Below are positions 1 to 11,124 of a stretch of DNA of 64,000 nucleotides, one piece after another; the first letter of the stretch is position 1, and every line of letters starts with the position of its first letter. A program made the position numbers and the translations under genes. The DNA is taken from NCBI GenBank assembly GCA_907164885.2, contig OU015490.1, forward strand, positions 202,714,135 to 202,778,134, in the 5' to 3' direction. The notes beneath the pieces are model-generated. The model was given only the letters and a program-made list of their open reading frames with translations. It was not told the DNA's origin and ran no database searches. This DNA comes from Dolomedes plantarius. Lineage: Eukaryota; Arthropoda; Arachnida; Araneae; Dolomedidae.

Positions 1-1020
1 AATACTGATTAACCAAAATACACACACACACATAGTAATATAAGAATATTTTTATTTGCAGATAAGTATGAATAATACATCATATATAACAGGCCTTTAA
101 AAAGAAAAGCAACATTTTCTATCAATCACAAATAAATTCTTATCAGGACTAATAAAATAGGAAGTCAATTCAGTATTTAATCAGACAATACTTTAAAATA
201 TCTTCCTTTGGAAAAAAAAATCAGTCAAAGCATCTCAGATTACACTTTTTAAAACTGGAGGTATAATCGTCAAGTTGGTAAATTACTGAGTACAGATTTT
301 TTCAGCAAATTAAAAAGAAAAAAAAAAACAAATAACTTTGACAAGGACAAATCAGCTATATTTTTGAATTTTCACAAAGTCCGCATTTTATTGCATAAGC
401 AGATTTTGTATGCAGATTTTGCAGCAAATTATAAAAGAAAAAAAACCCAAATAACATTCATAAGGACAAATCAGCTATAATTTTGCATTTTCACAAAGTA
501 TGGGTTTCATTGTACTCACAGTAAAAATATAGGAAAATATTAATTTTTATTTAAATTATACTCAACAGATTTTGCATAAGCATTTATAGTAACAACATTG
601 TTTATCATACAATGAAAACTTATTTACTTATCAACTAACTTAATAGTGATAAAATTCAATATTAAGAAAAGTCAACTGGAAATATTTTATTTCTGTGCAC
701 AATTAAAAAAAAAATGATGGCTTTAGTTCAGACGTGTAGCTCAATTTGCCATAACCACAAAATATATTAAATAGAAGAAAAGTATTTCATAAAGAACTGA
801 AATTAACAACATACACTATTAATACATTATTATAAAATAAAAATTAAATGTGTGATATACAATTTACTATAGATAAATTTGATCAAAAAATTATACATGA
901 CAGGATTTGCAGATATTGATAACATTATTCATTGATATTGACAAGGGAATAACTTCAGACATGAGAATAATTCAATTCAAAAGTAATATAAAATGAAAGC
1001 TTAAATTTAATAATACAGAA
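1..1020. other. AT-rich non-coding left edge
   Basis: No coding region or RNA gene is recognisable here. The sequence is AT-rich with many short A runs. The only clear structure is a diverged tandem duplication at 293-512. It lies downstream of the 3' end of the THAP9-like fossil, so it may be old 3' flank of that element, but no terminal repeat was recognised. Confidence 0.6.
293..512. repeat. diverged tandem duplication, period about 120 bp
   Basis: Two adjacent copies begin at 293 and 413. Both contain the word CAGCAAATTA followed by an A-rich stretch, then AAGGACAAATCAGCTATA, then TTTTCACAAAGT. Differences are scattered substitutions and small indels, as expected of an old local duplication. 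No coding potential is visible. Confidence 0.65.
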
Positions 1021-1590
1021 TTATAATTTCGATTGTTTTCTCAATCTTTTAACATTAGCGCAGAGTTGAGCATTTTTATTCTCTTGTTTGCATATAAAAT
1101 GCATGCGCGTAATCAGAAAAAAGTTGATAACCTTTTGAATTAAATAAAAGTTATGTTGCTCAGTGCAACCAATTACTGGCATAGGAGGACCAGTATAAAT
1201 CTCTTTTATCACTTGAAAAATTAGTTTATCATTTAATTTATTAAAATTTAGAGTTTTGATTATTGTCATTTCGAGAATATTAATGACTTTTAAAAACAAA
1301 TCTGAAGGGTATATTAAGGAACCTTTACTTTTTAAAAAAATTAGTTTATTTTGATCAGTATTATTGTTTGTAGTGATTAATTTTTATATGCATTGGTCAC
1401 ATTTAGAAAATCTGCTGATCCTCCTAACAACATAACCAGCAACATAATTTATTACAAAATCTGATGATGATATCATTAAATAATCATGGTCATCAATCTT
1501 ATTGACCGCGGCAGGTATGACTTCATCTGTAAGTCCCTTGTCAATAATTTTATCGAGCCATTCAGCCCATTCTATCTTCTTATCTGAAGA
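1021..1590 (-). pseudogene. P-element/THAP9-like transposase, C-terminal part (broken)
   Basis: The minus strand reads in one frame from about 1590 to the stop at 1021-1023, broken by a single in-frame TAA at 1384-1386. The upstream part has the motif VINYVAGYVVRR followed by a CxxC pair. After the stop the frame resumes with KGSLIYPSDL and then a run containing FFLITRMHFICKQ. This order (YxAGY, CxxC, GGLxxPS-like block, RxHFxxK tail) is that of the C-terminal region of P-element/THAP9 transposases. A likely splice acceptor (TCTTCAG) at about 1588 marks the exon start. The sequence upstream of it on this strand is GC-richer and unrelated. The matching 5' exons lie at 8.2-10.03 kb. The catalytic core between them is not found, so the gene is dead. 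Family assignment rests on my recall of the motifs. Confidence 0.7.
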
Positions 1591-2960
1591 CTCCCAAAAA
1601 GCACACATCAGGCCCGACCTGGCCGAAGCCCCACTGGGTAAATCCTGATGGTGCGGATAGACCCGCAGCAGGCAACCACTCCACGCACGACCCAGACAAG
1701 GTCCCACACACACAACCCACAAGACCCACACCACAAGATAAGCCGCACGGTCGGGCTCCAAGCAGAACAGACGGATGTGCCAGAGGAATAATAACTTTTA
1801 ATATAGAAGACAAAAAGTTCTGCCGGAGGACACTCGAACCCACCTACCTTCGAGACAAAAGAAGAAAAAGAAGGTGGCGAAAAAAGAAAGAGCCCAAACG
1901 AAACGACAGCACAAAATTAGTGACTGCAAGCGATTACGCGAAGACAAGTTACCTGATTTATTTATTAGCAATAACTGGCACTGACTAAGAATAATAATTA
2001 AAAGAAGACGGCATCGATACAAATCCCAGATAGGAGACGACCTGGCCTAAATTGGGGGTGGTCGATTTTGAGAGGGAACAGTCGCAACCCTGGGCGCAAA
2101 ACCAGCAACTTGGTAAAAACCTCATCGTTGCTGTGCAACCCACCCTGCGGAACCTTCGTGAGCTGGCGTGTCTTGTATTCGCCAAAGGGCACCACCCCAA
2201 TGACGAGGACCGTGATCTCTAGGGTTGGACCATCTCAAGGAAGGCCCAGCTTACCTAGCAAGGCTGCAATCGATAGGTCAGAATCCTAAGACAAGACCAA
2301 ATCTCCTGACTTACGCAAGTTCCGTTCCATTTCGCTCATCATAGCAGGTCCTAACCTTAACCCTACCTTGCCTCTGGATTCCCTACTCACCACAAGTGCT
2401 GAGTAGTTCCTCCTCGGGGAATCCTATCTTTACAATCTGGACCATTCAGATCAACTAATCAATTCAAATTGAGCTAAGCTTAAGGCGGGAAATTAATGTT
2501 AACGCTGACTGAAAAATGGTGTAGAAGAGATAGGGGTTAGTCAGCATGAGTTAGACTCAACTACGGCTTACTAAGTAGGTTTGACAGCAGGAGGAATAAT
2601 TTAATGGGTGAGATGGTAAAAAGAGATACTTACAAACGACCCCTGGCGTTGAAGTAGAAATTACTGCAAATGATCCTGCTGGAAGGTTCGACGTATACAT
2701 GTTAACATGCTAGAATAGACTTTGTTGCCTTCTTTCTCCTACAGTTTCTAAGTTAACCGAAACTAAAATTTTGAGATCCCAGCCTAAAAAGAATTTCCGC
2801 TTAGGAGATAAGTGAACACTATATTCTTCTGCCGTGACCCCGGCTGGCGCACCTAACAAGTCCACTGGTGAAAGCGCCATAAGACCTATTCGATAGTAGA
2901 AGTTGTTGAGCCGGCAACAGAGCACAACCTAAATGGGGAAAAAAGAGGGAGGGATACCTA
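1591..2960. other. GC-richer unclassified insert, possible retroelement piece
   Basis: Base composition rises sharply between the THAP9-like 3' exon and about 2.95 kb compared with both flanks. No reading frame here resembles a known transposon protein. A purine-rich stretch at about 2935-2962 (GGGGAAAAAAGAGGGAGGGA) looks like the polypurine tract that precedes a 3' LTR on the plus strand, but no matching LTR pair was found. The segment sits where the P-type transposase catalytic core would be expected. It may be a decayed LTR element or a non-autonomous insert. Confidence 0.35.
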
Positions 2961-3160
2961 GTTTCTTCCACAAGCATGACGTATCATACTAAAGAATCTG
3001 AAAAAATAAAAACTTTGTAACATGAGTACCAATAAATTATACAAGAATTGCATTGAATTTTTTTAAATCATTGTTTCCTATTTTTAAATTACCTTTATTT
3101 TTATGTTCTATAATTTGGTTTCATACTAAAAAATTTTAACATGTTAAAACGTTGTAACAA

Positions 3161-3405
3161 TGTGTGGCAACCCAACTCGCAGACAGCTCCGACGTCGCGT
3201 TCCTCGCATCTTTCCGTACTAGTGTGGTACGCATGTTTCTCCGCTCCGAATTCACTGCGATGAACTACGAGCCGGGTTTCGTAACGATTATTGTAAATTT
3301 ATGTTATGTGTCAAGTTTTAAATAAAAGAACATGTTAATAAGATCTAATTGCTGCTTATACCTTCTGATGTCCGTAATATGGGAATAATAGTTCCCATAA
3401 ATTGG
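3161..3405 (+). repeat. putative 5' LTR of CsRn1-like element
   Basis: The segment begins with TG (TGTGTGGCAACCC) and ends just before the primer binding site TGGTGACCCGG. It contains an AATAAA-type signal at about 3322 and ends with the near-palindrome TGGGAATAATAGTTCCCA. Only that last part recurs at the 3' end of the element (8094-8116). The left boundary could instead be the TGTAAC at 3153. Confidence 0.5.
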
Positions 3406-4258
3406 TGACCCGGAGATTGACTGGACAATTTTTCTTTCGATTAGCCACGTGGCCGACCAAGCAGCAATCCATCAGCATCGCCCCGGTTTGTCTGCAATTT
3501 TGGTGAAATTGTGCTTCACATGATCTCTTAAGCGGCTAACCATTCGGAGTACGTCTCAATTTTTCTGTAAATTTTTTCCCCCGTGGCTGTCATCTGCTAT
3601 AACTCGCACGTGGCCCGACAAAACAGCGTGTTTGTGAAGCTCCAAAAATTTTTTTTCTCCACCATCCTGGTACTGTGTGTTGTGTCCTCGCTTACGATAT
3701 GTGTGGTGCAAGGTTTCATACCTTACAGTGATTATTCTGAATTCTTGAAGCAAAGAATCAAACAGCGATCACGTGTCGCACGCCTATTTTTTCGTGGTGC
3801 CTAACTGCTCAGATAATTAAGCCCTAGGACTAATTAAGTGGATTATCACAACTATCTACGTGATCGGTAAGCTGTCCCATTATTTTTTTTACCGTAAACT
3901 CTATTAAACTTACCTTCTCGGTATTGCGTATATATTCTCTTCCAACCCTTATCCTTTTTTTTTACAATGTATTTTCGTACTGTGCTGTACCAGATATAAT
4001 CCCCGTAATTTCCTTACATGCTAGCGTCTCTTTCCTATATTTTTTTTTTTTGCTAGATTATTTTTGTTTTGCATTTTGGTATTGATGTTTTCTTTGCATA
4101 CGTTATTTCTATACATACTTTTCTTTGCACATGCTCGATCATTACCCTACTGAATACTTATATCGTATAACAACTGTATTTCACCTTATTTTTGCACAAT
4201 TACCTTTGGCATACGTAGCTGTTGAATTGTATTTGTATTGTTTCTCTCCTTGATTTAT

Positions 4259-5044
4259 ATGATGCAACCTTCTGGCGACCCTTCCGCGAATCTTTCGCGC
4301 GTCTCCATTAAACCATCTTCTTTCTGGAAGACCAATCCATACATATGGTTTAGGCAAATTGAAGCACAATTTACCATTGCAAATATTACGGCGGACTCCA
4401 CAAAATTTAACCACGCCATTGCAGTCCTAGAGTCCAGTATTTTAGACCCAATTGCTGATTTCGTTCTAAATCCACCTGACAAGGACCAATATAATACTCT
4501 AAAGCAGCGATTGATTGAGTTGAATACCGAAAGCCAAGAGTCCAAAATCCGTACGCTGCTAAAAGGTCTCGAATTGGGCGATCAACGCCCTTCACAACTC
4601 TTGGCGCGAATGCGCACATTAGCTGGCACGTCGGTAGGTGACCCCTTGTTAAAATCTTTATGGTTCGCGAGGCTTCCAACCTCTACCCGAAGTATTCTCG
4701 CTACCCTGAGCAATGACCTCAGCACATTGGCTGCGGCTGCAGATAAAATTCACGACCTGGCACCCCCCGAAATAAACATCGTCGCCAGTACAAAAAACAC
4801 CAATCAAGGTTCCGAACTTGATTCTCGCATAAATAGGCTCACCCAGAAAGTTAACGAGTTATCGCCACTGGTACGTGGTCGTAACCCACATAAAGGTGCC
4901 CACCGCCGCGAGAACAGCCGATCGAGAAGCCGCCCTCGCCTATACAAGGAAGCGGCCAACGGGCTATGTTTCTACCACACCAACTTTGGAGAAAGTGCCA
5001 AACGGTGTAAATCCCCATGCTCCTTCCGGCAGTCGGGAAACTAA
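4259..5044 (+). CDS. Gag of CsRn1-like gypsy element
   Basis: The open frame is about 261 codons from the first ATG at 4259 (a second ATG follows directly). It encodes the structural protein that packages the element's RNA. A Gag N-terminal block around FWKTNPYIWFRQIEAQF resembles the conserved FWxxxPxxWFxQxEAQF of arthropod and trematode CsRn1 Gag. The C-terminus carries an Arg/Ser-rich stretch and then C-X2-H-X9-C-X3-C (CFYHTNFGESAKRCKSPC). No in-frame stop is seen, so this is the best preserved part of the element. Pol follows in another frame, as expected for frameshifted Gag-Pol expression. Confidence 0.8.
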   Translation: MMQPSGDPSANLSRVSIKPSSFWKTNPYIWFRQIEAQFTIANITADSTKFNHAIAVLESSILDPIADFVLNPPDKDQYNTLKQRLIELNTESQESKIRTLLKGLELGDQRPSQLLARMRTLAGTSVGDPLLKSLWFARLPTSTRSILATLSNDLSTLAAAADKIHDLAPPEINIVASTKNTNQGSELDSRINRLTQKVNELSPLVRGRNPHKGAHRRENSRSRSRPRLYKEAANGLCFYHTNFGESAKRCKSPCSFRQSGN

Positions 5045-8000
5045 TAAGGCGACCGACTGATGGCCTACAACGCGATCACCAGATCAATCGCATCCTCTTG
5101 GCCGATCCCTCGTCTACAATAGTATTTCTCATTGATACAGGTGCCGATTTGTCGGTAATTCCCAAATCGTTAGTACCAAACGCAACAGGCACGTCAAACT
5201 TGGTTCTTTTGGCCGCCAATGGTTCGAACATCCCCACTTACGGAACTAAACTGCTCAAGTTAGACCTCAACCTCCGACGTTCCTTTACGTGGACGTTCGT
5301 CATCGCGGACGTTTCACAGCCTATTATAGGCATCGACTTTCTGAAACATTTTGGCTTACTGGTCGATGCCCGCAATAACTCCCTAATCGACAGTCTAACT
5401 AAAATATCTTCGAGAGGCAAATCACCTTCAACTAATCCTAGCTCAACAAATATTTCTATTCTCTGGGGAAACTCTAGTTTCGACCAGCTTCTCAAAAATT
5501 ACTCACAGATCCATCCCACCTTCCGTCCAATCCTACATCTACTTCTGTTTTTCACCATATCGAAACTACGGGTCCCTCTGTGTTTTCCAAACCCCGACGT
5601 CTGTCACCGGAGTTATAACGGGCAGCACGTCAGGAATTCGAATTTCTGCTTTCCCAAGGCATCATTCGGCCATCGAAGAGTCCTTGGGCTAGTCCCTTGC
5701 ATATGGTTAGAAAAACAAACGGTGATTGGCGTCCTTGTGACGATTACCGCAGACTCAATGCCGTAACCGTTCCGGACCGGTACCCTGTACCACATATTCA
5801 AGATTGTACGCAACTCTTGCATAATAAGTCCATTTTTTCCACCCTCGATCTGGCCAGGGCTTACCACCAGATCCCTGTCCACCCAGATGACGTGCCAAAG
5901 ACCGCCGTCACCACTCCTTTTGGCTTGTACGAATTCGTATTCACTCCTTTCGGTCTTCGAAACGCGGGACAAACGTTTCAGCGTTTCATCCATCAAGTCC
6001 TTGTTGGCCTTGATTTCTGTGTGCCATATTTCGATGACATTCTCATCGCCTCTTCCTCCTCTGAAGAGCATAGTTCTCACCTCCAACAAGTTTTTGACCG
6101 CCTCAAACAATACAACCTTAAACTGAACCATGCCAAATGCGTCCTTGGTAAACCTTTTGTAACCTTTCTGGGCTGTAAAATTTCATCTTCCGGTATTGAA
6201 CTCTTACCTGAGAAAACGCAACAAATTACTAACTTCCCAAAACCTGAAACCATTTCCCAGCTCCGCAGATTCCTGGCCATGATAAATTTTTATAGGCGTT
6301 TCATGGTACACGCCGCGCATACTCAAGCGCCCTTGAATGAGTTTTTGAAAGAATCCCGAAAGAATGATAAACGTCCTGTGCCATGGACGGACGAAGCACT
6401 TGCTGCATTTAATAAATGCAAGGCTGATCTCTCACAGGCAGTCCCCCTCGGTTTCCACTCTCCGAGGCAGCAACTCTCTCTAATGGTTAACGCTTCCGAT
6501 TCTGCCATCGGAGCGGCCCTGCATGCAAAAACCACTTTGGGACTCCAGCCTCTTTCTTTCTTCTCACGAAAGTTAACGAACGCTGAGCGGAAGTATAGTG
6601 CCTATGATAGGGAATTGCTAGCTATCTACTCAGCGATTAAGCACTTTCGACACTCTCTCGAAGGTCAGTCCTTTATAGTTTTTACCGATCATAGGCCCTT
6701 AACGTATGCATTTACTAAGAACTCCGATTCTTGCTCGCCCCGTCAGTTGAGGCACCTCGACTTCATAGCGCAATTTACTACAGACATTCGCCATGTTCCA
6801 GGAAACAAGAATGTTGTTGAAGATAACTTGTCACGCCTGGACCACATTGCAAGTACCACCAGTTTCGACTTCACCGAACTCGCTAAGGCCCAGTCGCATG
6901 ACCAGGAAATACAACGTCTTCTCTCTGGAGAGACGCATACGAGTTTGGTTCTTCAGCCACTAAAACTTTCCAACGATCTGCAAATATTCTGCGATAGCAG
7001 TACCGGCAAAGTACGTCCTTTCGTCCCAGAGGCGTTCCGAGAACGTCTGTTCCACTCCCTGCATGGACTATCTCACCCTGGAGTGCGAGCAACCAAGAAG
7101 CTCATTTCAGTGTGTTATGTGTGGCCATCAATGGCGAAATACATCACAGCATGGACTCGTACCTGCTTGAGCTGTCAACGCTCAAAGGTACATAAGCACA
7201 CACGCAGCCCCCTGCAACAATTTTCTCCGCCATCTCATCGCTTCGATCACGTACATCTTGATTTGGTGGGCCCTCTTCCGCCTTCGGAGGGATTCACTTA
7301 CTTGCTTACGTGCGTGGATCGGTATACTCGATGGCCGGAGGCGATCCCGATAACGGACATCTCGTCCGAGACAGTAGCACGCGCTTTCATCAGTCAGTGG
7401 GTTGCCCGTTTTGGAACCCCTTCCGTCATCACCACCGATCAAGGACGCCAGTTTCAAGCACATCTTTTCTCTGCTTTGATGTCACTGCTAGGCACGAAGC
7501 ACATCCGCACCTCGCCGTACCATCCAGCGCGCAACGGGCTAGTTGAGCGTTTTCACCGCTCACTTAAACAGGCGCTTAGATGTCACTCAAACAACCGGTG
7601 GACTGAGTCTCTCCCATTAGTCCTCCTAGGACTCCGCTCCTCGTTCAAGGAAGACCTCCAGTGCACAAGTGAGGAGCTTGTATATGGCTCTACTCTCCGC
7701 CTCCCTGCAGATTTTCTCCATCCATCCCCACTTCCTGCAGTTGAACCATCCGAGTTCGTCCAACATCTCCGTAGCTTAATGCAGAGTCTCTCACGAACTC
7801 CCACTTCTGCTCACCACAATCCGACCACCTTCGTGCACCCTTCTCTCGAATCGTGATCTCATGTCTTTGTGCGCTATGATGGGATCCGGCTCTCACTAAA
7901 GCATCCGTACAACGGCCCCTTCAAAGTAATGGACAGAACGGCTAAATATTACACATTGCTTATGAATGGTAAGAATTGTGTTATTGGCCTCGACCGTTTA

Positions 8001-8116
8001 AAGCCAGCATTCCTCACCACCAGCGACTCCCTGACGTCGCAGCATCCTGTGTTGAATCCAAATGATCCTGTCACGACTAGCATACCTACTCATGGGAATA
8101 ATAGTTTCCATAAATG
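5017..8116 (+). pseudogene. Pol of CsRn1-like gypsy element (protease, RT, RNase H, integrase; broken)
   Basis: Domains in order: aspartic protease (FLIDTGADLSVIP, about 5130-5170); reverse transcriptase with [20 protein letters not shown] and the catalytic YFDD box (about 6029-6040); RNase H ([34 protein letters not shown]); the integrase H2C2 finger (HGLSHPGV, later CLSC); and a DDE core ([25 protein letters not shown]). Breaks: a frameshift at about 5.53 kb, an in-frame TAA at 5616-5618 in the corrected frame, and a TGA at 7854-7856, after which the integrase C-terminal region continues in the same frame to about 8.0 kb. The long central frame 5697-7856 is uninterrupted, so decay is moderate. 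The true Pol C-terminus is unclear. Confidence 0.85.
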
Positions 8117-8207
8117 TAACAATGTAAAAACGTTTATATCTCAAGAGATCATTTCTTAACTGCAATACCTATGTAAAGAAATAGTTAAAAATAAATACAC
8201 TATCAAA

Positions 8208-10025
8208 TTAAAAATAAATTTCAAATGTTATATTTAAAATTTTTCCTTTAAGGTTAACCTTCTTCTTCAAACGAGAATTCATTTTTGTAATATTTTTCAT
8301 CCGTAACGCAATTTTAAATTTTTTCTTTGCTGCAAGTCGCAATTCTTTTTTTCTTTTCAAGTCATTTTTTCTCTTCATAGATAGACAGCACACACTACAC
8401 AGTGTTTGCTTATTTTTCTTAGAGAGATACCCAAGACAACTAATAGACATCCTAAAATAAAATGAAACAATAAGTAAAGTTCAAGAACAAATGTTACCAC
8501 CCAATGAAACAGATTAAAATTAGTCTTACCCTGATTCAGCATTTTTGCAAATTACTAAATCATTAACACGCTGTAGTAAAAATGACAGGCTTTCAATATC
8601 ATGCACATCAACATCCAGTGATATTTCTATATTTCCCAAAAAAATCTGAAATTTGAAAAGCAGTGTACTTTAATTTCTATTATTAGAAATATTTAATGAT
8701 TAAAATCAATATGCATTAATTCATTATGTCATGTATTCTTAAAGTAAAGAAATCTGTTTAAAAAGTACTTATGATTACATTAATTAACACAACAATTGGA
8801 AACAACTGTTCATTACTTTTATATCTAATAGTTAAGGTGGAAGTAATATACTTAGAACATTATTTTACACCATTTAACATTTTAAAATTAACCATTACCC
8901 ATTTTGCAATTTCAACTTTTTTAAACAATAATATTCTGTACATACTTTTACAGATGAATCCTGACAAATAATGACTCGTCGCTCACAAGAATATTTAGAA
9001 TTCCATTTTGAACATATCAGATACTCTTGAGTAGATGCTACTGTCCACCATGAATCTGGTTTTTGTATATTTTCTAAATGAATCAAAAATGTAGAATAAT
9101 AATTTTGCTGTTGTTCAGCTTCTGTATCAGATTCAACATCTTTGCTTATATTAGGTCTTTTGCTTTTTTCAAATGAAGAATGACGAGGAGCTGGAGCTTT
9201 TCTCTTGCATGTTCTAACAGACAGATATTTTGGTAAATTTGGGAATAATGTTGGTATAGAACCTTCTTTTAAAAGTCGTAACCCTCTCTCAAGAGTAAAT
9301 ATTGTTCCATCAGTGAGTGTAGTCGCATATGACCTTTCTATATACTCTTTTTCAAAATGCAACTCACAGAGCCTGTCACGAATACTGAAAACTTTGTCTT
9401 TTCTGGGGATGGCTTTTTGTCATTTCTCCAAAAGTTCACTATCCTGGAATGAGTAGAATTGAAATGAACAAAACAAACAAAATCAATATATATTTATAAA
9501 ATGAAAATTGTATGCTAGGTATAAAATTCACTCTCTGATAACCTGTTACATTCCACAAACATATCAAATGAATTACAATCGCTAATGAAGGTAAATTTGT
9601 AATTGAAAATTTGAAAACCATCAAAAACTAATGCTTCATTATATACGTAAGTATCGTACATCTTTTATTGATTGAGCGATTTCCTTTAGAGCAATAGTAT
9701 CAGTAATTATTTACATCTGTTTACATACAATAGAGCTTTGTGAACACCTGATGATTTTTTTCTGATGGGATATAGGGATGATTGAAAAATAAAACATGCT
9801 TACTTCCAGCAGAACTTAAGATGTCTTAACTTTGCGCTCGCTTAAAACACAGCAGCTGTACTTTTCTCTCATTATTATACATCTTATATTAACACAAAAC
9901 AATAATAATGTTCTTACCTTAGGAGCAGCAAATATACTAGGATTTCTCTGTCCAGTTTCTTTATTTCTTTTTAAGGCTGATCGATAGCCAGTAGAACAAC
10001 CCGGAGCAAAACACGTGTTTGGCAT
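8208..10025 (-). pseudogene. THAP9/P-element-like gene, 5' exons with THAP domain (stop in zinc finger)
   Basis: Four minus-strand exons join with correct GT-AG borders and phases. Exon 1 is 9918-10025, starting at ATG 10025 and ending AAG|GTAAGA. Exon 2 is 8946-9443, exon 3 is 8530-8645, and exon 4 is 8208-8451 (3' end uncertain). Exon 1 gives the first half of a THAP zinc finger (C-X4-C: CFAPGC). Exon 2 gives CELHF and the AVPTIF-like box (SIPTLFPNLP). Exon 2 ends in the P-type beta-strand block, and exon 4 encodes a Lys/Arg-rich coiled coil after a CxxC. The fossil carries a TGA at 9420-9422 exactly where THAP domains have their invariant Trp, so it is not translatable as is. The CsRn1 element begins just downstream at 8116 and separates these exons from the C-terminal part at 1.02-1.59 kb. 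Confidence 0.78.
9444..9917 (-). other. intron 1 of the THAP9-like fossil
   Basis: This interval is bounded by GTAAGA (donor, minus strand) and TTCCAG (acceptor). It is AT-rich and holds no recognisable gene or transposon. Confidence 0.6.
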
Positions 10026-10169
10026 ATTTGTGCACAGAATAAATTTTAAAATTTGTAAAACAACTTTCACCACCACGCCGTATAACTCAATGCAAAATCG
10101 TCACTTCACTTACATGTCGCGCCATCTACCGGTGAGCGACAATAATCGGTCCATTTTTCGAAAAATTCT

Positions 10170-11124
10170 CCATTGAAGCTTACGCTCCTTCTGTAGCTTC
10201 ATGCCTAAAACCTTCTGAGAGTCCACTGTCTTCAAGCAAAGCTTTAACGCTGCCGAGGGCTGTATAGTTGTACCTTTCTGCTACTCCACTTTGTTCAGGA
10301 ATGTAAGTATTAATTGTTCTTTCAGGCTTGATATCTTGAATGTTTTAGAAAGGTAGAAAATCCTTCATTCATAAATTCGAGGCCGTTTTCGGTCCGCACG
10401 CTGACAAGTTTCATTCCCAAGAATCTCTTTGCACGTTTCTGGAATTTTGTAAAAATATTAAGAGCCTCGTCTTTTGTCTTCATTGGAAACACTTTAGTTT
10501 TTATAGAAAAATCACCAATCATTGACAAAAAATACCTGTGTCCATGAATAGAGGTCTTCGACCACACACGTTCATGTGTACCGATTCTAAAGGTCTTTTT
10601 GATCTAATCTTTGATATTGACTGGGCACTTTTACGCCTGCCTTTAGCTGTAGAGCATGTTTCACATCTAGGCATTTTCCCCTTTAAGGCTGGAAGTCCAA
10701 AAACGTATTCGTGATTACTAGTATCAGCTAAATATTTTGAGTTAACATGTGAAAAACTTTTATGCCATTTTTCAATACTATTAGCTTCCTCGCTATCAGC
10801 TGGCGAATAGGTTTTATAACAAGTGGGCCGACAAAAATAATAAAAGAAAACCTTCTTCCTTGGCAGTCAGAATTTATTTTCCGTTTCTATTCCAAACTTC
10901 CATTCTACTTTCTTTCCCTGTAAAACTTGCTTTATTGTCGTTAAAACTTGCTAAGAGATTTCGATGCAGTTTAGGCAAATACGTTATATTTTTTAGTTCT
11001 ACGTCTTCATGAAACTTCAGTTGAGTTGTTCCTTTTTCTTCTGTAGGACACGATACATTGTCAACAGCCACAGCTATCTTGGATCCCTTTACTTCTTTAA
11101 AAGTAGTGAAAAGGTCCCTATTAC
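10170..11124 (-). pseudogene. copia Pol fragment: protease end, GAG-pre-integrase, integrase
   Basis: The minus-strand frame starts just inside the Tc1 insertion site with RDLFTTFKEVKGSKI and continues through the protease C-terminal part. A GAG-pre-integrase block follows (WHKSFSHVN, then GLPALKG and CETC before GRRKS, about 10640-10780). Then comes an integrase core with GDFSIKTKVF and RTENGLEF, and the PEQSGVAER motif at about 10280-10310. These are standard Ty1/copia landmarks. Small frameshifts and stops interrupt it, and the expected reverse transcriptase is missing beyond about 10170. Confidence 0.78.

Larger units (their letters stand above)
3153..8116 (+). mobile_element. Ty3/gypsy retrotransposon, CsRn1-like, degenerate
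   Basis: A 5-kb element holds a putative 5' LTR (3161-3405), a tRNA-Trp-type primer binding site (TGGTGACCC at 3406), an untranslated leader of about 850 bp, a gag frame (4259-5044) and a broken pol (protease, RT, RNase H, integrase). The Gag zinc motif C-X2-H-X9-C-X3-C is the unusual CHCC form known from the CsRn1 lineage. At the right end only about 23 bp (TGGGAATAATAGTTTCCATA and following) match the end of the 5' LTR, and no full 3' LTR is present. The 9-bp word GTAACAATG occurs at both outer edges and may be target site. The insertion is antisense to the THAP9-like fossil. There is no env gene. Confidence 0.85.

Noticed and set aside
1600..1761. Upstream part of the minus-strand frame that runs into the THAP9-like C-terminus
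   Set aside because: The Cys/Val-rich part belongs to the GC-rich insert. Homology starts only after the TCTTCAG acceptor at about 1588.
1840..1870. B-box-like GGTTCGAGTGTCC on the minus strand
   Set aside because: No A box at tRNA-like spacing and no SINE body could be seen.
2068..2289. Plus-strand 73-codon frame
   Set aside because: No recognisable motif, overlaps equally long frames on the other strand, lies in a GC-rich insert where stops are rarer.
3583..3804. Plus-strand frame with a hydrophobic start resembling a signal peptide
   Set aside because: It sits in the untranslated leader of the gypsy element between primer site and gag; no family similarity.
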